Source: Acidobacteriota bacterium (GTDB taxonomy: Bacteria > Acidobacteriota > Terriglobia > Terriglobales > Acidobacteriaceae). From it: DNA of 64,000 bases. Below, in pieces: positions 7,926 to 17,030 of the stretch. The notes beneath the pieces were generated by a model, which was given only the letters and a program-made list of their open reading frames with translations, was not told where the DNA came from and did not search any database. The DNA is taken from contig JABCZC010000011.1 in the NCBI GenBank assembly GCA_013289875.1, forward strand, positions 23,609 through 87,608, in the 5' to 3' direction. Both the position numbers and the translations under genes were made by a program. Numbering within the stretch: position 1 is the stretch's first letter; each line of letters opens with the position of its first letter.

Positions 7926-7954
7926 TTGCCCGACGAGCGAAGCCCGTCGGGCAA
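7926..7954. terminator. Stem-loop, possible terminator
   Basis: Perfect 10-base-pair stem (TTGCCCGACG / CGTCGGGCAA) with a 9-base loop. It lies 20 bases beyond the stop of the minus-strand beta-propeller gene and 40 bases beyond the small plus-strand ORF. No long T run follows on either strand, so efficient termination is uncertain. Confidence 0.45.
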
Positions 7955-7973
7955 GCAGAAACGGCCGAATAGG

Positions 7974-9050
7974 CTATTGGCTGAACGCTACGCCGTTGAA
8001 GGAGGCTACGTTGATCGAAGAGGACGCGGCCACCTGCTTGAGGTCGCCATAGTCGTCGATTGCGAAGACCGCCACATGCGCTCCATCAGAGGCTGTGTAG
8101 ATGACAGCAAGCCACTTACGATCGCGTGAAACCGTGATGTCCGTTGGCATGCCTGGAAGGGGTATCGATTTGTAGAACACCCCGCCCTCAGCATCGCTGA
8201 AGAATATCGAGACAGCCTGACCAGGCGAGTTGCCGGTGTACCAAATGCTGCGCGGCCCTTTAGCCACCCAGCACGGGGCATTCGTGGGATATGAAGGCGC
8301 CGGCCCAACGATCGGAAATACATTCTCGCCTGCATCCACGATGGCGAAGCTGTCAGGACTATGGGCCGGAGTGAAGCCCAGGATATCTCCCCAAAACGCA
8401 GCGCCAAGAGGCGTGTTATTCGCGTCGGTTGGAAGCGTGATGGTGGTAGTCGCTCCGTTGAGCGCTCCGCCTTCATGTGTGAGCGGCAGTTGCATGACCG
8501 ATCCCGATGTCAACGTAACGGCAGCCCAGGTTTTGCCGACAGCGATCTGCGCTGCCGAACTATCCGAGAGGCTCACGACGCTCCCATCCACTTGGCCCCC
8601 GGGCCAGGCGTGGCTCTCAGCGCAATTCTTTCCCACCATAAAGAGATGATCTTCGTTCAACGCCACGGAGTCGGGGCTCTCGCAGTCGGGTGCTAATTTG
8701 ATTGTTCCTCCGACGACAATGACGTTGTCGAATCGGATCAACCGGCTGACTGTGTTCGAGCCATAGTTTGCCACGGCGCCAAGATCGTCGTTGAACTGCA
8801 GAATTCCGGCATTGCCGCTTGCGCCTCCTTTACCGCCAGTGGATAACCTGTAGGCAAGCGATAGCGCAGGTGTTTGTCCGGAGTCGATTTTGAACACCAC
8901 GACCGAGTTGCGGTTTGCATCATTTGTGCTCGTTATTACGAAGGTGTTGCGATCGTGCTGGCCTGCAATCGCGAGTGAACTGGGAACAAGTATGGCCGAC
9001 AATACAAGAGCGCAGCGCCACCACGACTTTTGAAGCCTCTGAGAAATCAT
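7974..9050 (-). CDS. Secreted beta-propeller-like protein, predicted ECF sigma target
   Basis: A 358-residue exported protein. AGGAG stands seven bases before the ATG, which begins a signal peptide (ALVLSAILVPSSLAIAG). The mature part carries repeating beta-strand blades such as TFVITSTNDANRNSVVVFKI, VSRLIRFDN, SVALNEDHLFMVG and DITVSRDRKWLAVIYTASDG, like lactonase/YncE-type seven-bladed propellers; no catalytic residues are claimed. It is divergent from the sigma-factor gene, and its upstream region carries the same GTAACT-N16-CGAAT promoter motif that precedes that gene, so it is probably part of the regulon. Periplasmic or secreted location is inferred. Confidence 0.75.
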   Translation of the reverse strand: MISQRLQKSWWRCALVLSAILVPSSLAIAGQHDRNTFVITSTNDANRNSVVVFKIDSGQTPALSLAYRLSTGGKGGASGNAGILQFNDDLGAVANYGSNTVSRLIRFDNVIVVGGTIKLAPDCESPDSVALNEDHLFMVGKNCAESHAWPGGQVDGSVVSLSDSSAAQIAVGKTWAAVTLTSGSVMQLPLTHEGGALNGATTTITLPTDANNTPLGAAFWGDILGFTPAHSPDSFAIVDAGENVFPIVGPAPSYPTNAPCWVAKGPRSIWYTGNSPGQAVSIFFSDAEGGVFYKSIPLPGMPTDITVSRDRKWLAVIYTASDGAHVAVFAIDDYGDLKQVAASSSINVASFNGVAFSQ

Positions 9051-9140
9051 TACGATCTCCTAATAGTTAGAGTTGGATTGGTGCCCCGCTCACCAGCATG
9101 AAAGCACGTTGGGAGAGGCAGAGCAGGTTTGTGTCGGAGA

Positions 9141-9167
9141 ATTCGATCTGGAACGGGAAAAAGTTAC
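9141..9167 (-). promoter_or_regulatory. ECF sigma-type promoter of the beta-propeller gene
   Basis: On the minus strand GTAACT (9167-9162), 16 bases, then CGAAT (9145-9141). The match in both boxes and spacing to the sigma-gene promoter at 9223-9249 is exact. The expected leader before the ATG at 9050 is about 85 bases. Confidence 0.7.
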
Positions 9168-9222
9168 GATCGAATGCGGAAAAACGTGAAGATAAAAATT
9201 CTGGCAAATTTCAGAAAACGCT

Positions 9223-9249
9223 GTAACTTTTCGACCTTCTTCATCGAAT
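9223..9249 (+). promoter_or_regulatory. ECF sigma-type promoter of the sigma/anti-sigma operon
   Basis: GTAACT (9223-9228), 16 bases, CGAAT (9245-9249). The same motif faces the other way at 9141-9167. GTAACC-N16-CGAA is, as I recall, the motif of the Caulobacter sigma-F/NrsF system, the same sigma and anti-sigma type as here. It implies autoregulation. Confidence 0.7.
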
Positions 9250-9350
9250 AAACCTGATTAGGCGAAAACGGGTCGACAGGTGTGTGCCTGACAGCGAATG
9301 GGGCGGATAGCGACATCGGTGCTGATAGCTGCAGGAAGACGATCCATCTG

Positions 9351-9914
9351 ATGCACGCGGACGATAATCTCGAGATGCTGATGGCCCGCTATCAAGAGGG
9401 CGATTCCGCTGCGGCTTCGGCTCTCATTTATCGGCTCAGCCCGCAGTTGTATCGGTTTTTTGCCGCGCACTCGGGTAGCCGCGCCGATGCAGACGACTTG
9501 CTGCAGGAAACCTGGCTTCGCATTCATAAGGTGCGGCATACCTATCGTCCCGGCGAGCCGGCGCTGCCGTGGTTTTACGCGATCGCCCGTCACATTCGCG
9601 TCGATCATTATCGAAAATCAATCCGCACCTCAACCGGAGAGCGGAAATTGGAGGCAATTTCAAAGACTGCAACACTCCCGGCAAAATCCGATCGGGCGGA
9701 TGACCTGGCCGCGCTCCTTGCTCCCCTCTCCCCAGGCGAACGGGATGTGCTGGAGATGCTGAAGGTTGCCGGAATGTCATTGGAGGAGGTCGCGCGCGCC
9801 ACATCTTCCACCGTCGGGTCGGTAAAGCAAAAGGCGCACAGGGCATACAAGAAGCTCAGAGAAACACTGAGCGGCGTGCGACTCGGTGATGGACAAGGCG
9901 GAGGACTGTTGTGA
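9351..9914 (+). CDS. ECF-family RNA polymerase sigma factor
   Basis: A 187-residue alternative sigma factor. Region 2 spans residues 10-90 (ADADDLLQETWLRIHKV for core and -10 recognition, then LPWFYAIARHIRVDHYRK). Region 4 spans 125-175 (LSPGERDVLEMLKVAGMSLE, then VARATSSTVGSVKQKAHRAY), the helix-turn-helix that reads the -35 box. The ATG at 9351 fits the usual N-terminus; an in-frame GTG at 9282 would add 23 atypical residues. The downstream anti-sigma gene overlaps by four bases (GTGA). An identical promoter motif before this operon and before the divergent beta-propeller gene points to autoregulation. Confidence 0.9.
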   Translation: MHADDNLEMLMARYQEGDSAAASALIYRLSPQLYRFFAAHSGSRADADDLLQETWLRIHKVRHTYRPGEPALPWFYAIARHIRVDHYRKSIRTSTGERKLEAISKTATLPAKSDRADDLAALLAPLSPGERDVLEMLKVAGMSLEEVARATSSTVGSVKQKAHRAYKKLRETLSGVRLGDGQGGGLL

Positions 9915-10612
9915 AAAACAACGAAATTGACGGAGTACTGAAGGCCGCGCAGGCTCCGCATGGTCCTGAGCCGGAGACTCTGAAGCGGGTCACTGAATCA
10001 ATCAGAGACTCGCTGCAGCCCGTTCGTCCTCTGCCACCCCGATGGGTGTTGACCGGCGGACTGATTCTGATCTGCGCAGCCGTGGCTCTCGCAGGCGCTG
10101 CCCGGGCAGGATTCTTCGGAATCGGAAGGATGAATCCGTGGGAGCGCGTGCTGATCTTTTCTGCGCTAGGCATTTTCATCGTCCTTGCAGCGAAGGAATA
10201 CGTGAATGCCATGATTCCCGGGAGCAGGCGTCGCGTTTCTGCCGGCGCGCTCCTTGGAATCGGCACCTTGGTACTGATCGGCGTGTTTGCAGTGTCCTTC
10301 CGGGATTATCGAACCGACCACTTCATCTCTGCCGGCATCACATGCCTGCTCACCGGACTCCTCCACGCAGTTCCCGCGGCACTGCTGAGCTGGTTGTTGC
10401 TACGACGTGGGTTTGCAGTCAACGCTGTTTCCGCGGGATTGGCGGCAGGCACACTCGCAGGTTTGGCAGGTGTGGGAGTCCTGGAACTGCATTGCTCGAA
10501 CTTTCAAGCTGCCCATGTGCTGTTGTGGCACACTGCCGTCGTGCCACTGAGCGCCGCCGGGGGCGCTTTATTCGTTTGGGTATTGAGGCTGCTGCAAAGA
10601 TCGAGTAGCTGA
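9911..10612 (+). CDS. NrsF-like (DUF1109) membrane anti-sigma factor
   Basis: A 233-residue protein with a cytoplasmic N-terminus (IRDSLQPVRPLPPRW, the typical pre-membrane segment) and six predicted membrane helices between residues 45 and 230. Two cysteines stand where the family has its conserved pair: Cys145 in the loop preceding LLTGLLHAVPAAL, and Cys195 in LELHCSNFQ followed by HVLLWHTAV. In Caulobacter NrsF such cysteines are important for sensing heavy-metal stress; the same role is inferred here. The GTG start overlaps the sigma-factor stop codon, so the pair is translationally coupled. Confidence 0.85.
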   Translation: MKNNEIDGVLKAAQAPHGPEPETLKRVTESIRDSLQPVRPLPPRWVLTGGLILICAAVALAGAARAGFFGIGRMNPWERVLIFSALGIFIVLAAKEYVNAMIPGSRRRVSAGALLGIGTLVLIGVFAVSFRDYRTDHFISAGITCLLTGLLHAVPAALLSWLLLRRGFAVNAVSAGLAAGTLAGLAGVGVLELHCSNFQAAHVLLWHTAVVPLSAAGGALFVWVLRLLQRSSS

Positions 10613-11164
10613 GTGGCCCTTTCAAAAGGCTCGAACGGCTGTCTCTGCATTGTAGAGCGACCATGGGTGAACGGCGACCGATAGGCCAGACTTCTGAAAT
10701 CCCAAACTCCCCATCCCATTTGCTTCAATCCGCCAGCCCAGATCGTCGTGAATTGTCTTGAACAGATTCCGCCGGAGTGATGTGTTCCCTCGTGAGGATG
10801 AGCCGTGCGCTTCGTCCTCCCCGATCTGTGTGTAGTCTCTTTGAGCGTTAGCAGGTCAACACACGCGCACGACCCGCGGCAGCAGATTGCGCAATGGCTG
10901 CGGTCCGGGTCGGGTTTCTTCCATCAGCACTCGCAGCACGGCGAACACCAAGGCGTGATCTCGGACTCTACCGAATCCTGAGAGACAATCCTGAGCGACA
11001 GTCGTCCATTTGTGGACGCCGGCTCTTATGCGCGAACAGATATATCCCTCGCTGCCCTGCATAAACCATTGCAATTCCGAGCCAAGACTTTGGAATCATG
11101 AGTGCTGTTCTATCTCCAGCCCCTTGCCCGAAGCTCGTGATGTCTTCTTGTGGAGGTGGTCCGG
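10613..11164. other. 552-base gap without a recognised gene
   Basis: No convincing gene. A 72-codon minus-strand frame (10856-11074) has no ribosome-binding site and no family resemblance. A small tandem duplication sits near 10975-11002 (AATCCTGAGAGAC then AATCCTGAGCGAC). The last bases hold the ribosome-binding site (GGAGG) of the permease gene at 11165. Confidence 0.4.
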
Positions 11165-13624
11165 ATGAACTGGTTTAAAGAGTCCTGGAGGCGGCCCGGA
11201 ATCGACCTTCTCTTGGCCGATCTGCGCTACGCCTGGCGCGGCATGCGGCGCTCGCCGGGGTTCTTCACCACCGCCGTGCTCATGCTGGCGCTGGGCAGCG
11301 GCATCAACGCCGCGATCTTCAGCGTCTTCGCCCATGTTCTGCTTGCGCCCTTGCGTTTTCCCAATCCCGGCAATCTTTACCTGGTTCGCTCGCATGCGCC
11401 TTCCCTCGGCGACGCTCGGCGGCTCGCCTCCGGCCCCGACTTCCGCGACTTCCGCGATCAGGGCACGACTCTCTCTCAGGTCTCGGCGGCCATCGGATAT
11501 TTCTCTGAGCCTTGGACCGGCGACGGCACTCCCCACGTGATCAAATGCACCGGCCCTACCGAGCAATTCTTTAGCGTCATGGGCATTCGTCCCATCCTAG
11601 GTCGACTCTACACCTCGAACGAGTACTCGGTGCTTGATACCCGCTCAGTTCTGATCTCGTCGAAGTTCTGGAAGGAACAGCTCGGCGGCGACCCTCACGT
11701 CATCGGCCGCAGGATTACCATTGGCGGTGCTTCGCAAACCATCATCGGGGTTCTTCCCACCCTGCCTGACCTCTATCCGGATACCGATGTCTGGCTGACG
11801 CTGACCACCGAGCCGGCATGGCCTTTCATGGACCGGCGAGCCAACAAGTTCCTCGATGTGGTCGCGCGTCTCAAGCCGGACGTCAGCCGCAGCGTCGCCG
11901 AAGCGCAGCTCACCTCCATCCTGCGCCGCGGAGAAGGTGAGCCGAACGACCTTCAGGTTGAACTCACGCCCCTCAAAGACTTCATCGTGGGTCCAGTCTC
12001 GAAGCAGCTCAGGATTATGATGGCTGCGGTCGCCCTCGTGCTTCTCGTCAGCTGCATGAACACCGCCGCACTGCTGCTCGCGCGCACCGTCAGGCGTTCC
12101 CCGGAACTGGCCATCCGCCTCGGCCTGGGAGCGAGCTGGGGAAGAATTCGCCAGCAACTCCTCGCAGAAGGACTCCTGCTCAGCGCGATCGGCGGAGGGT
12201 TGGGGCTCGCCTTCGCTTCGATGTCTGTCGACCTCGCGAAACAGATCCCCGGTTTCGCACTGCCGCGACTGGATGGCCTGCACCTGAACCTGCCTGCGGT
12301 CTCTGTCAGTATTGGATTAGTGGCGCTCACCGGCGTACTCTTCGCCGTTCTGCCCGCGAGCGTGCTTTCCGGTCTCGATCTCTCCTCCGGCTTCCGCGGC
12401 GGGCGCACGGAGACGGGCAAGGCGCAGCGTCGTCCCTTTTCTGCGCTCATCGTCGCTGAGATCGCCTGCGCCGTCGTGCTTACCGTCTGCGCTGGTTTAC
12501 TGGTGCGTAGCTTCGTGCGTGTGCAGTCGGTCGATCTGGGTTTCCAGCCGGCGAAAGTCCTGACTTCGTATTTGCGAACCCCGTATTTCGGACCCGAGGG
12601 ACATTCCTTCTGGCGCAGCGTGCTTAGCGGAGTTGCCGCCCTTCCCGGCGCGAGCTTCGCTGCTGCTTCCGATTGCATGCCGGGGGCGCATGCGATGGGT
12701 GCAGCGTTGAGCTTCGATGACCGGCCGAACGATTCGGCCCACGCTCCATCGGCCGAGGGCTGCTGGATCAGCGCAGACTTTTTCCGTACTCTCGGCGCGT
12801 CACTCCTGCGGGGACGTTATTTCTCCGATCATGACGATCAGAATGCGCCGCCGTCCGTCATCATCAATGCCGAGGCGGCGCGGCGCTTCTATCCCGGTCA
12901 GGATCCCATCGGCAAACGCTTCACCGTCAACTATCTCGCGCTGGGCAGCCGCAATAATCGCCCGCCGCCGCCCCGCGAGATCGTGGGTGTCGTCGCAAAC
13001 GTCAGGCAGCGAGCCCTCGATCTGCCCAGCGAGCCCGCCATCTACATGCCTTACACGCAGGACGACACCAACCACGTTCTTGCCTCCATGAACCTGTTCG
13101 TGCGCAGCGCGGGCGCCAATCCCGCGCTGCTGGCCAATAGCGTGCGGGCGAAGATTCAGTCCCTCTATCCGAACCAGCCCGTCGAACGAATCACGGTGAT
13201 GCGCGAGGTGGTTTCCCGCACCCTGGACCAGCGCGCGTACAGCGTCGGCTTAATGACCGCCTTTGCCATCCTCACCGTCCTTCTGTGTGCGCTCGGAATC
13301 TACGGTGTGGTCTCGTACGTCACTCTGCAGCGCACGCGCGAATTCGGCATCCGCATGGCCCTCGGCGCCAGCCGACAGCACGTGCTGCGCAGTGTGCTGT
13401 GCCAGGGGGGATTTTTAGTCGCCATTGGCATCGCGCTGGGCGTCGGGCTGTCGCTCCTGGCTACGCGCACCCTCTCGCAGGTTCTGTTCGAAACCACTCC
13501 TCTGGACCCGGGAATTCTTTTCTCGGCAGTTTTCCTGCTCGCAGCCATAGGGGTGCTGGCATGCCTGCTGCCCGGCATCCGAGCCTCTCGACTGGATCCG
13601 CGGGTGGCGTTGAATACCGAATAG
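11165..13624 (+). CDS. ADOP-type FtsX/MacB permease without the usual N-terminal domain
   Basis: An 819-residue membrane protein of the acidobacterial duplicated orphan permease group: two MacB-like periplasmic domains alternate with two FtsX permease domains. The first membrane helix is FFTTAVLMLALGSGINAAIF; a middle block of helices follows LVLLVSCMNTAALLLAR, and the C-terminal FtsX block contains LTVLLCALGIYGVVSYV and FGIRMALGAS. The ATG at 11165 is supported by GGAGG eight bases upstream. Unlike the other two ADOP proteins here it lacks the charged N-terminal 'DLERELRSDLELEEEE'-type region and has no PadR gene in front. No ATPase gene is adjacent, as usual for this group; substrate unknown. 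Confidence 0.85.
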   Translation: MNWFKESWRRPGIDLLLADLRYAWRGMRRSPGFFTTAVLMLALGSGINAAIFSVFAHVLLAPLRFPNPGNLYLVRSHAPSLGDARRLASGPDFRDFRDQGTTLSQVSAAIGYFSEPWTGDGTPHVIKCTGPTEQFFSVMGIRPILGRLYTSNEYSVLDTRSVLISSKFWKEQLGGDPHVIGRRITIGGASQTIIGVLPTLPDLYPDTDVWLTLTTEPAWPFMDRRANKFLDVVARLKPDVSRSVAEAQLTSILRRGEGEPNDLQVELTPLKDFIVGPVSKQLRIMMAAVALVLLVSCMNTAALLLARTVRRSPELAIRLGLGASWGRIRQQLLAEGLLLSAIGGGLGLAFASMSVDLAKQIPGFALPRLDGLHLNLPAVSVSIGLVALTGVLFAVLPASVLSGLDLSSGFRGGRTETGKAQRRPFSALIVAEIACAVVLTVCAGLLVRSFVRVQSVDLGFQPAKVLTSYLRTPYFGPEGHSFWRSVLSGVAALPGASFAAASDCMPGAHAMGAALSFDDRPNDSAHAPSAEGCWISADFFRTLGASLLRGRYFSDHDDQNAPPSVIINAEAARRFYPGQDPIGKRFTVNYLALGSRNNRPPPPREIVGVVANVRQRALDLPSEPAIYMPYTQDDTNHVLASMNLFVRSAGANPALLANSVRAKIQSLYPNQPVERITVMREVVSRTLDQRAYSVGLMTAFAILTVLLCALGIYGVVSYVTLQRTREFGIRMALGASRQHVLRSVLCQGGFLVAIGIALGVGLSLLATRTLSQVLFETTPLDPGILFSAVFLLAAIGVLACLLPGIRASRLDPRVALNTE

Positions 13625-13736
13625 GCATCACCAGACCTGGCGAGCGGAGAGCTTTGCCGAAGCCGACCTGAAACCGCGCGAGCAGGCCGCACTGATAAAG
13701 ATGGGTTTCGTGTCCGCTTCCCGCAATGGAATCTTC

Positions 13737-13766
13737 TTGACAGTCGATAGTCGGATGTCTACTATC
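13737..13766 (+). promoter_or_regulatory. Promoter and operator of the padR-ADOP pair
   Basis: Consensus -35 TTGACA (13737-13742), 17-base spacer, -10 TACTAT (13760-13765). An inverted repeat, GATAGT (13746-13751) and ACTATC (13761-13766), spans the spacer and -10 box, a natural site for autorepression by the PadR protein encoded 20 bases downstream. Confidence 0.65.
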
Positions 13767-13786
13767 AACTCAAAATCGAGGGTCGA

Positions 13787-14161
13787 ATGTCTTCTATGGG
13801 GAAACAGGCACAGCAGCGAATGGCGGTCTTGCAGGGCACGCTGGACATGCTGATCCTGCGGACGCTCCTTTATGGGCCTGCGCACGGTCACCAGATAGGC
13901 AAGCACATTCAGCGGACTACGAACGATTTCCTGCAGATGCAGCACGGCTCGCTCTATCCCGCGCTGCATCGCCTGGAGCGAAGGGGATGGGTCATTTCCA
14001 AATGGGAGACCGCGCCGGACCGCAATCGGGAGTTCAAGTATTACCGGCTGACGAAAGAAGGCAGGAAGCAGCTGACGGTCGAGGAGTCGCAATGGAAGCG
14101 GATGGCGGAGGCTGTGGCGCGCGTGATGTGGCCAGCGACGCCGTCGACCGAGGAGAGCTGA
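13787..14161 (+). CDS. PadR-family transcriptional repressor (ADOP-linked)
   Basis: A 124-residue winged-helix regulator of the short PadR type: VLQGTLDMLILRTLLYGPAH then GHQIGKHIQRTTNDFLQMQH and the recognition segment GSLYPALHRLERRGW, with the wing around FKYYRLTKEGRKQL. The start at 13787 follows GAGGG; an ATG at 13796 is also possible. The permease gene begins one base after the stop codon, so the two genes are one operon. The inverted repeat over the promoter suggests autorepression. The inducing signal is unknown. Confidence 0.9.
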   Translation: MSSMGKQAQQRMAVLQGTLDMLILRTLLYGPAHGHQIGKHIQRTTNDFLQMQHGSLYPALHRLERRGWVISKWETAPDRNREFKYYRLTKEGRKQLTVEESQWKRMAEAVARVMWPATPSTEES

Positions 14162-14162
14162 G

Positions 14163-16868
14163 ATGCGATGGTGGCAGATCAGGAAGAGGGATGCGGATCT
14201 GGAGCGTGAGCTGCGTTCCGATCTTGAGCTGGAAGAGGAAGAGCAACGGGAGAGCGGGCTCTCGCCGCAAGAGGCTCGCTATGCGGCGCGGCGGGCATTC
14301 GGTAATCCGACTCTGATCCGGGAACGAACGCGCGAAACCTGGGGCTGGGCGTCTCTGGAGCGCTTATGGCAGGACCTGCGCTATGCACTGCGACAACTGC
14401 GGGGAACGCCGGCGTTCACCGTAACGGCGGTATTGATTCTCGCGCTCGGCATAGGCGCGGTGACGGCGGTTTTCAGTCTGATCGACGCGGCTCTGCTGAA
14501 GATGCTCCCGGTGAAGAACCCGGAACAGCTCGTGCAATTCAAGAACATCAGTCCCACGTTTCCAATCAACGACGCGTTCTCTTATCCCGCACTCGGAACG
14601 ATGAGCCAACAAAGCCAGGTGCTGGCGGGCGTGCTCGGGTTTCGCAAGCTGTACAACATCGACTTCGAGGTCGATGGACAAAGCGGTCTCGCGCAGGGGC
14701 AGTTAGTCTCGGGCACCTATTTCTCCGTGCTCGGCGTGAAGGCGATTCGCGGAAGAACCATCCTTCCGGCCGACGAGTCAGTTGCAGGTCCGAATCCGGT
14801 CGCGGTGATCGGCTATGACTACTGGCGATCCAGGTTCGGGCTCGATCCCGGGATCGTCGGCAAGAAGATCCTGCTGAATAACGCTCCGTTCACGATTGTT
14901 GGAGTGACGGAGCCCGAGTTTTATGGCGTTCAACCGGGCGCGAAGATCGATGTCTCGGTACCACTGACTACGATGGTTTTAGTGAATCCTGGTTTTGCTG
15001 CGGCAGGGACCCAGTACGACGTGCTGAAAGCGCCGATGCGGAACTGGCTTTATGTGATGGGCCGACTGCAGCCCGGAGTGTCGCGGGAGAAAGCAACGGC
15101 CAGCTTGCAGCCTGTCTTCACTGAGTTGAAGCGTGAGGCAGTTGCGAGCCTTGCCGGGGAGCCGGTAGACTCCCCCGCACTGCGCCAGGCAGTTCTCGAC
15201 GGTCGACTGCAACTGGATCCGGCCAGCCAAGGCTTGGCGACCTTGCGCGAGCAATTTTCCAAGCCGTTGTGGGTGCTGATGGCGGTGGTGGCTCTGCTGC
15301 TGCTGATCACCTGCGCCAACGTTGCGAATTTGCAGCTCGCGCGCGCCAACGCAAGAGAGCGGGAAATCGCAGTGCGGCTGGCCATAGGCGCGGGGAAATT
15401 TCGTCTAATGCGCCAGCTCATCACGGAAAGTGTACTGCTGGGCGTGATAGGCGGAGCGCTGGGTGTCGCCCTGGCGTACTGGGGCAGCGGTTCTTTGCTC
15501 GCTCTGATGGCGCAGGGACGCAGTCCGGTGTCGCTGCGCGTCCATCCCGATCTGACGGTATTGGCTTTTGCCCTGGCGGTTTCGCTGCTGACTGCCCTGG
15601 TGTTCGGCACGATCCCTGCATGGCGTTCGACGGATGTGAATCCGTCCCACGCTCTGGCGCAGAATGCGCGCAGCTCCACAAGTCCCCGGCAACGCCACGG
15701 GCTGGGCAAGGCGCTGGTTGTGCTTCAGGTGGCGGTGTCGCTGGTGCTCGTCGTCGGCGCCGGCCTACTAACCCGCAGCCTCAGCAATCTCAGGGAATAC
15801 TATCCTGGGTTCAACCGGGATAATGTTCTGCTGTTCCATGTCGATCCGCCGATTATCGGAACTAAGGATGTGGTGCCGCTCTACCAGCAACTCCTCAGCC
15901 GCCTGCGCGAGATTCCGGGCGTACGCTCCGCGTCGCTTTCAGTGCACGAGCCATTGAGCACCAACGTCAGTGACAGCAGCGTCAAGGTTCAGGGACCCTC
16001 CGCTCGCAAGGGAGAGGATTTGGCACCGGTTGACATTGAGCCAATTGGGCCGGACTACTTTGCAACGATGGAAACTCCGGTGGTGCGCGGACGCGAATTC
16101 CAGGTGGGCGATCGCGCTGGAGCGCCAGAGGTCGCGGTCGTCAATCAAAGCATGGCGCGCCATTTCTTTGGCGACGCGGACCCCATCGGACGCTTCGTGA
16201 GCATTCCTGCTTATCGCGGTGACACGAACTGGATGCAGATTGTCGGCGAGGTTCGCGATGTCAAGGTTCACGATCTGCGCGAATCGCCGACGCTGATGCT
16301 CTACGTGCCGATGTGGCAGGCACCCGAAGGTGGAGCGACCTTTGAAGTCCGCACTGCAATAGATCCCGCAAACGTTCAGACTGGTGTGCTAGGGGCGGTG
16401 AAAAGCATCGAGAGCCGTCTGCCGATTTACTCAGTGAAATCGCTCGACGATCAGCTCGACGATTCCCTTGTGGAAGAGCGTCTGGTCGGTTCTCTTTCGA
16501 GCACGTTCGGGATGCTGGCCTTGCTGCTGACCTGCATCGGCCTTTATGGCCTGATGGCGTACACGGTGAATCGAAGAACCGGCGAGATCGGTATTCGCAT
16601 GGCCCTCGGCGCGCAAAGGTCCCGCATCGCAAGGATGATCCTGCGCGAAACATTCGTGCTTGTTCTTTGCGGCTTGGTGATTGGCGTTCCCGCAGCGCTC
16701 CTGGCATCTCGGCTGATTGCAGCCCAGCTATTTGGATTGAAGCCGGGCGATCCCCTCACATTTCTGGCTGCGTGCGCCGTAATGGCCGCGGTGACGATCA
16801 CGGCCAGCTACATTCCCGCCCACCGTGCGGCATCCGTGGATCCTATGCGAGCACTGCGAAGCGAATGA
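14163..16868 (+). CDS. ADOP-type FtsX/MacB permease
   Basis: A 901-residue permease with the complete acidobacterial ADOP layout: a charged N-terminal domain (residues 1-65, DADLERELRSDLELEEEEQ), first helix FTVTAVLILALGIGAVTAVF near residue 85, a MacB-like periplasmic domain, a middle helix block (LMAVVALLLLITCANVANLQ, then REIAVRLAIGAGKFR), a second periplasmic domain, and a C-terminal FtsX block (LALLLTCIGLYGLMAYTVN, IGIRMALGAQRSRI). It starts one base after the PadR gene. No ABC ATPase is adjacent. Transport or export of an unknown compound is the family expectation. Confidence 0.9.
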   Translation: MRWWQIRKRDADLERELRSDLELEEEEQRESGLSPQEARYAARRAFGNPTLIRERTRETWGWASLERLWQDLRYALRQLRGTPAFTVTAVLILALGIGAVTAVFSLIDAALLKMLPVKNPEQLVQFKNISPTFPINDAFSYPALGTMSQQSQVLAGVLGFRKLYNIDFEVDGQSGLAQGQLVSGTYFSVLGVKAIRGRTILPADESVAGPNPVAVIGYDYWRSRFGLDPGIVGKKILLNNAPFTIVGVTEPEFYGVQPGAKIDVSVPLTTMVLVNPGFAAAGTQYDVLKAPMRNWLYVMGRLQPGVSREKATASLQPVFTELKREAVASLAGEPVDSPALRQAVLDGRLQLDPASQGLATLREQFSKPLWVLMAVVALLLLITCANVANLQLARANAREREIAVRLAIGAGKFRLMRQLITESVLLGVIGGALGVALAYWGSGSLLALMAQGRSPVSLRVHPDLTVLAFALAVSLLTALVFGTIPAWRSTDVNPSHALAQNARSSTSPRQRHGLGKALVVLQVAVSLVLVVGAGLLTRSLSNLREYYPGFNRDNVLLFHVDPPIIGTKDVVPLYQQLLSRLREIPGVRSASLSVHEPLSTNVSDSSVKVQGPSARKGEDLAPVDIEPIGPDYFATMETPVVRGREFQVGDRAGAPEVAVVNQSMARHFFGDADPIGRFVSIPAYRGDTNWMQIVGEVRDVKVHDLRESPTLMLYVPMWQAPEGGATFEVRTAIDPANVQTGVLGAVKSIESRLPIYSVKSLDDQLDDSLVEERLVGSLSSTFGMLALLLTCIGLYGLMAYTVNRRTGEIGIRMALGAQRSRIARMILRETFVLVLCGLVIGVPAALLASRLIAAQLFGLKPGDPLTFLAACAVMAAVTITASYIPAHRAASVDPMRALRSE

Positions 16869-17030
16869 TTTGATAGCGGTGCGCCACCCGTTGTAGTCCA
16901 CCGCCGAGTAGAGCTGAGAAGAGATGGTGGCAGACGGACGAGCGCCCCCTTTTCCTTGCTGATTGCGAAGCCGGCATCCATGCAGCGCAGGGGGGCATCC
17001 CAGTGATTGGTACAAAAGGAGCCAGTCGCG

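Noticed and set aside
9150..9175. GGAAC with a CGAA box 16 bases later, resembling an EcfG-type promoter
   Set aside because: Only one copy, with a poor -10; the GTAACT-N16-CGAAT pair fits both genes with equal spacing and explains the region better.
10856..11074. 72-codon minus-strand frame before the first ADOP gene
   Set aside because: No ribosome-binding site, no recognised domain; composition is not convincing.
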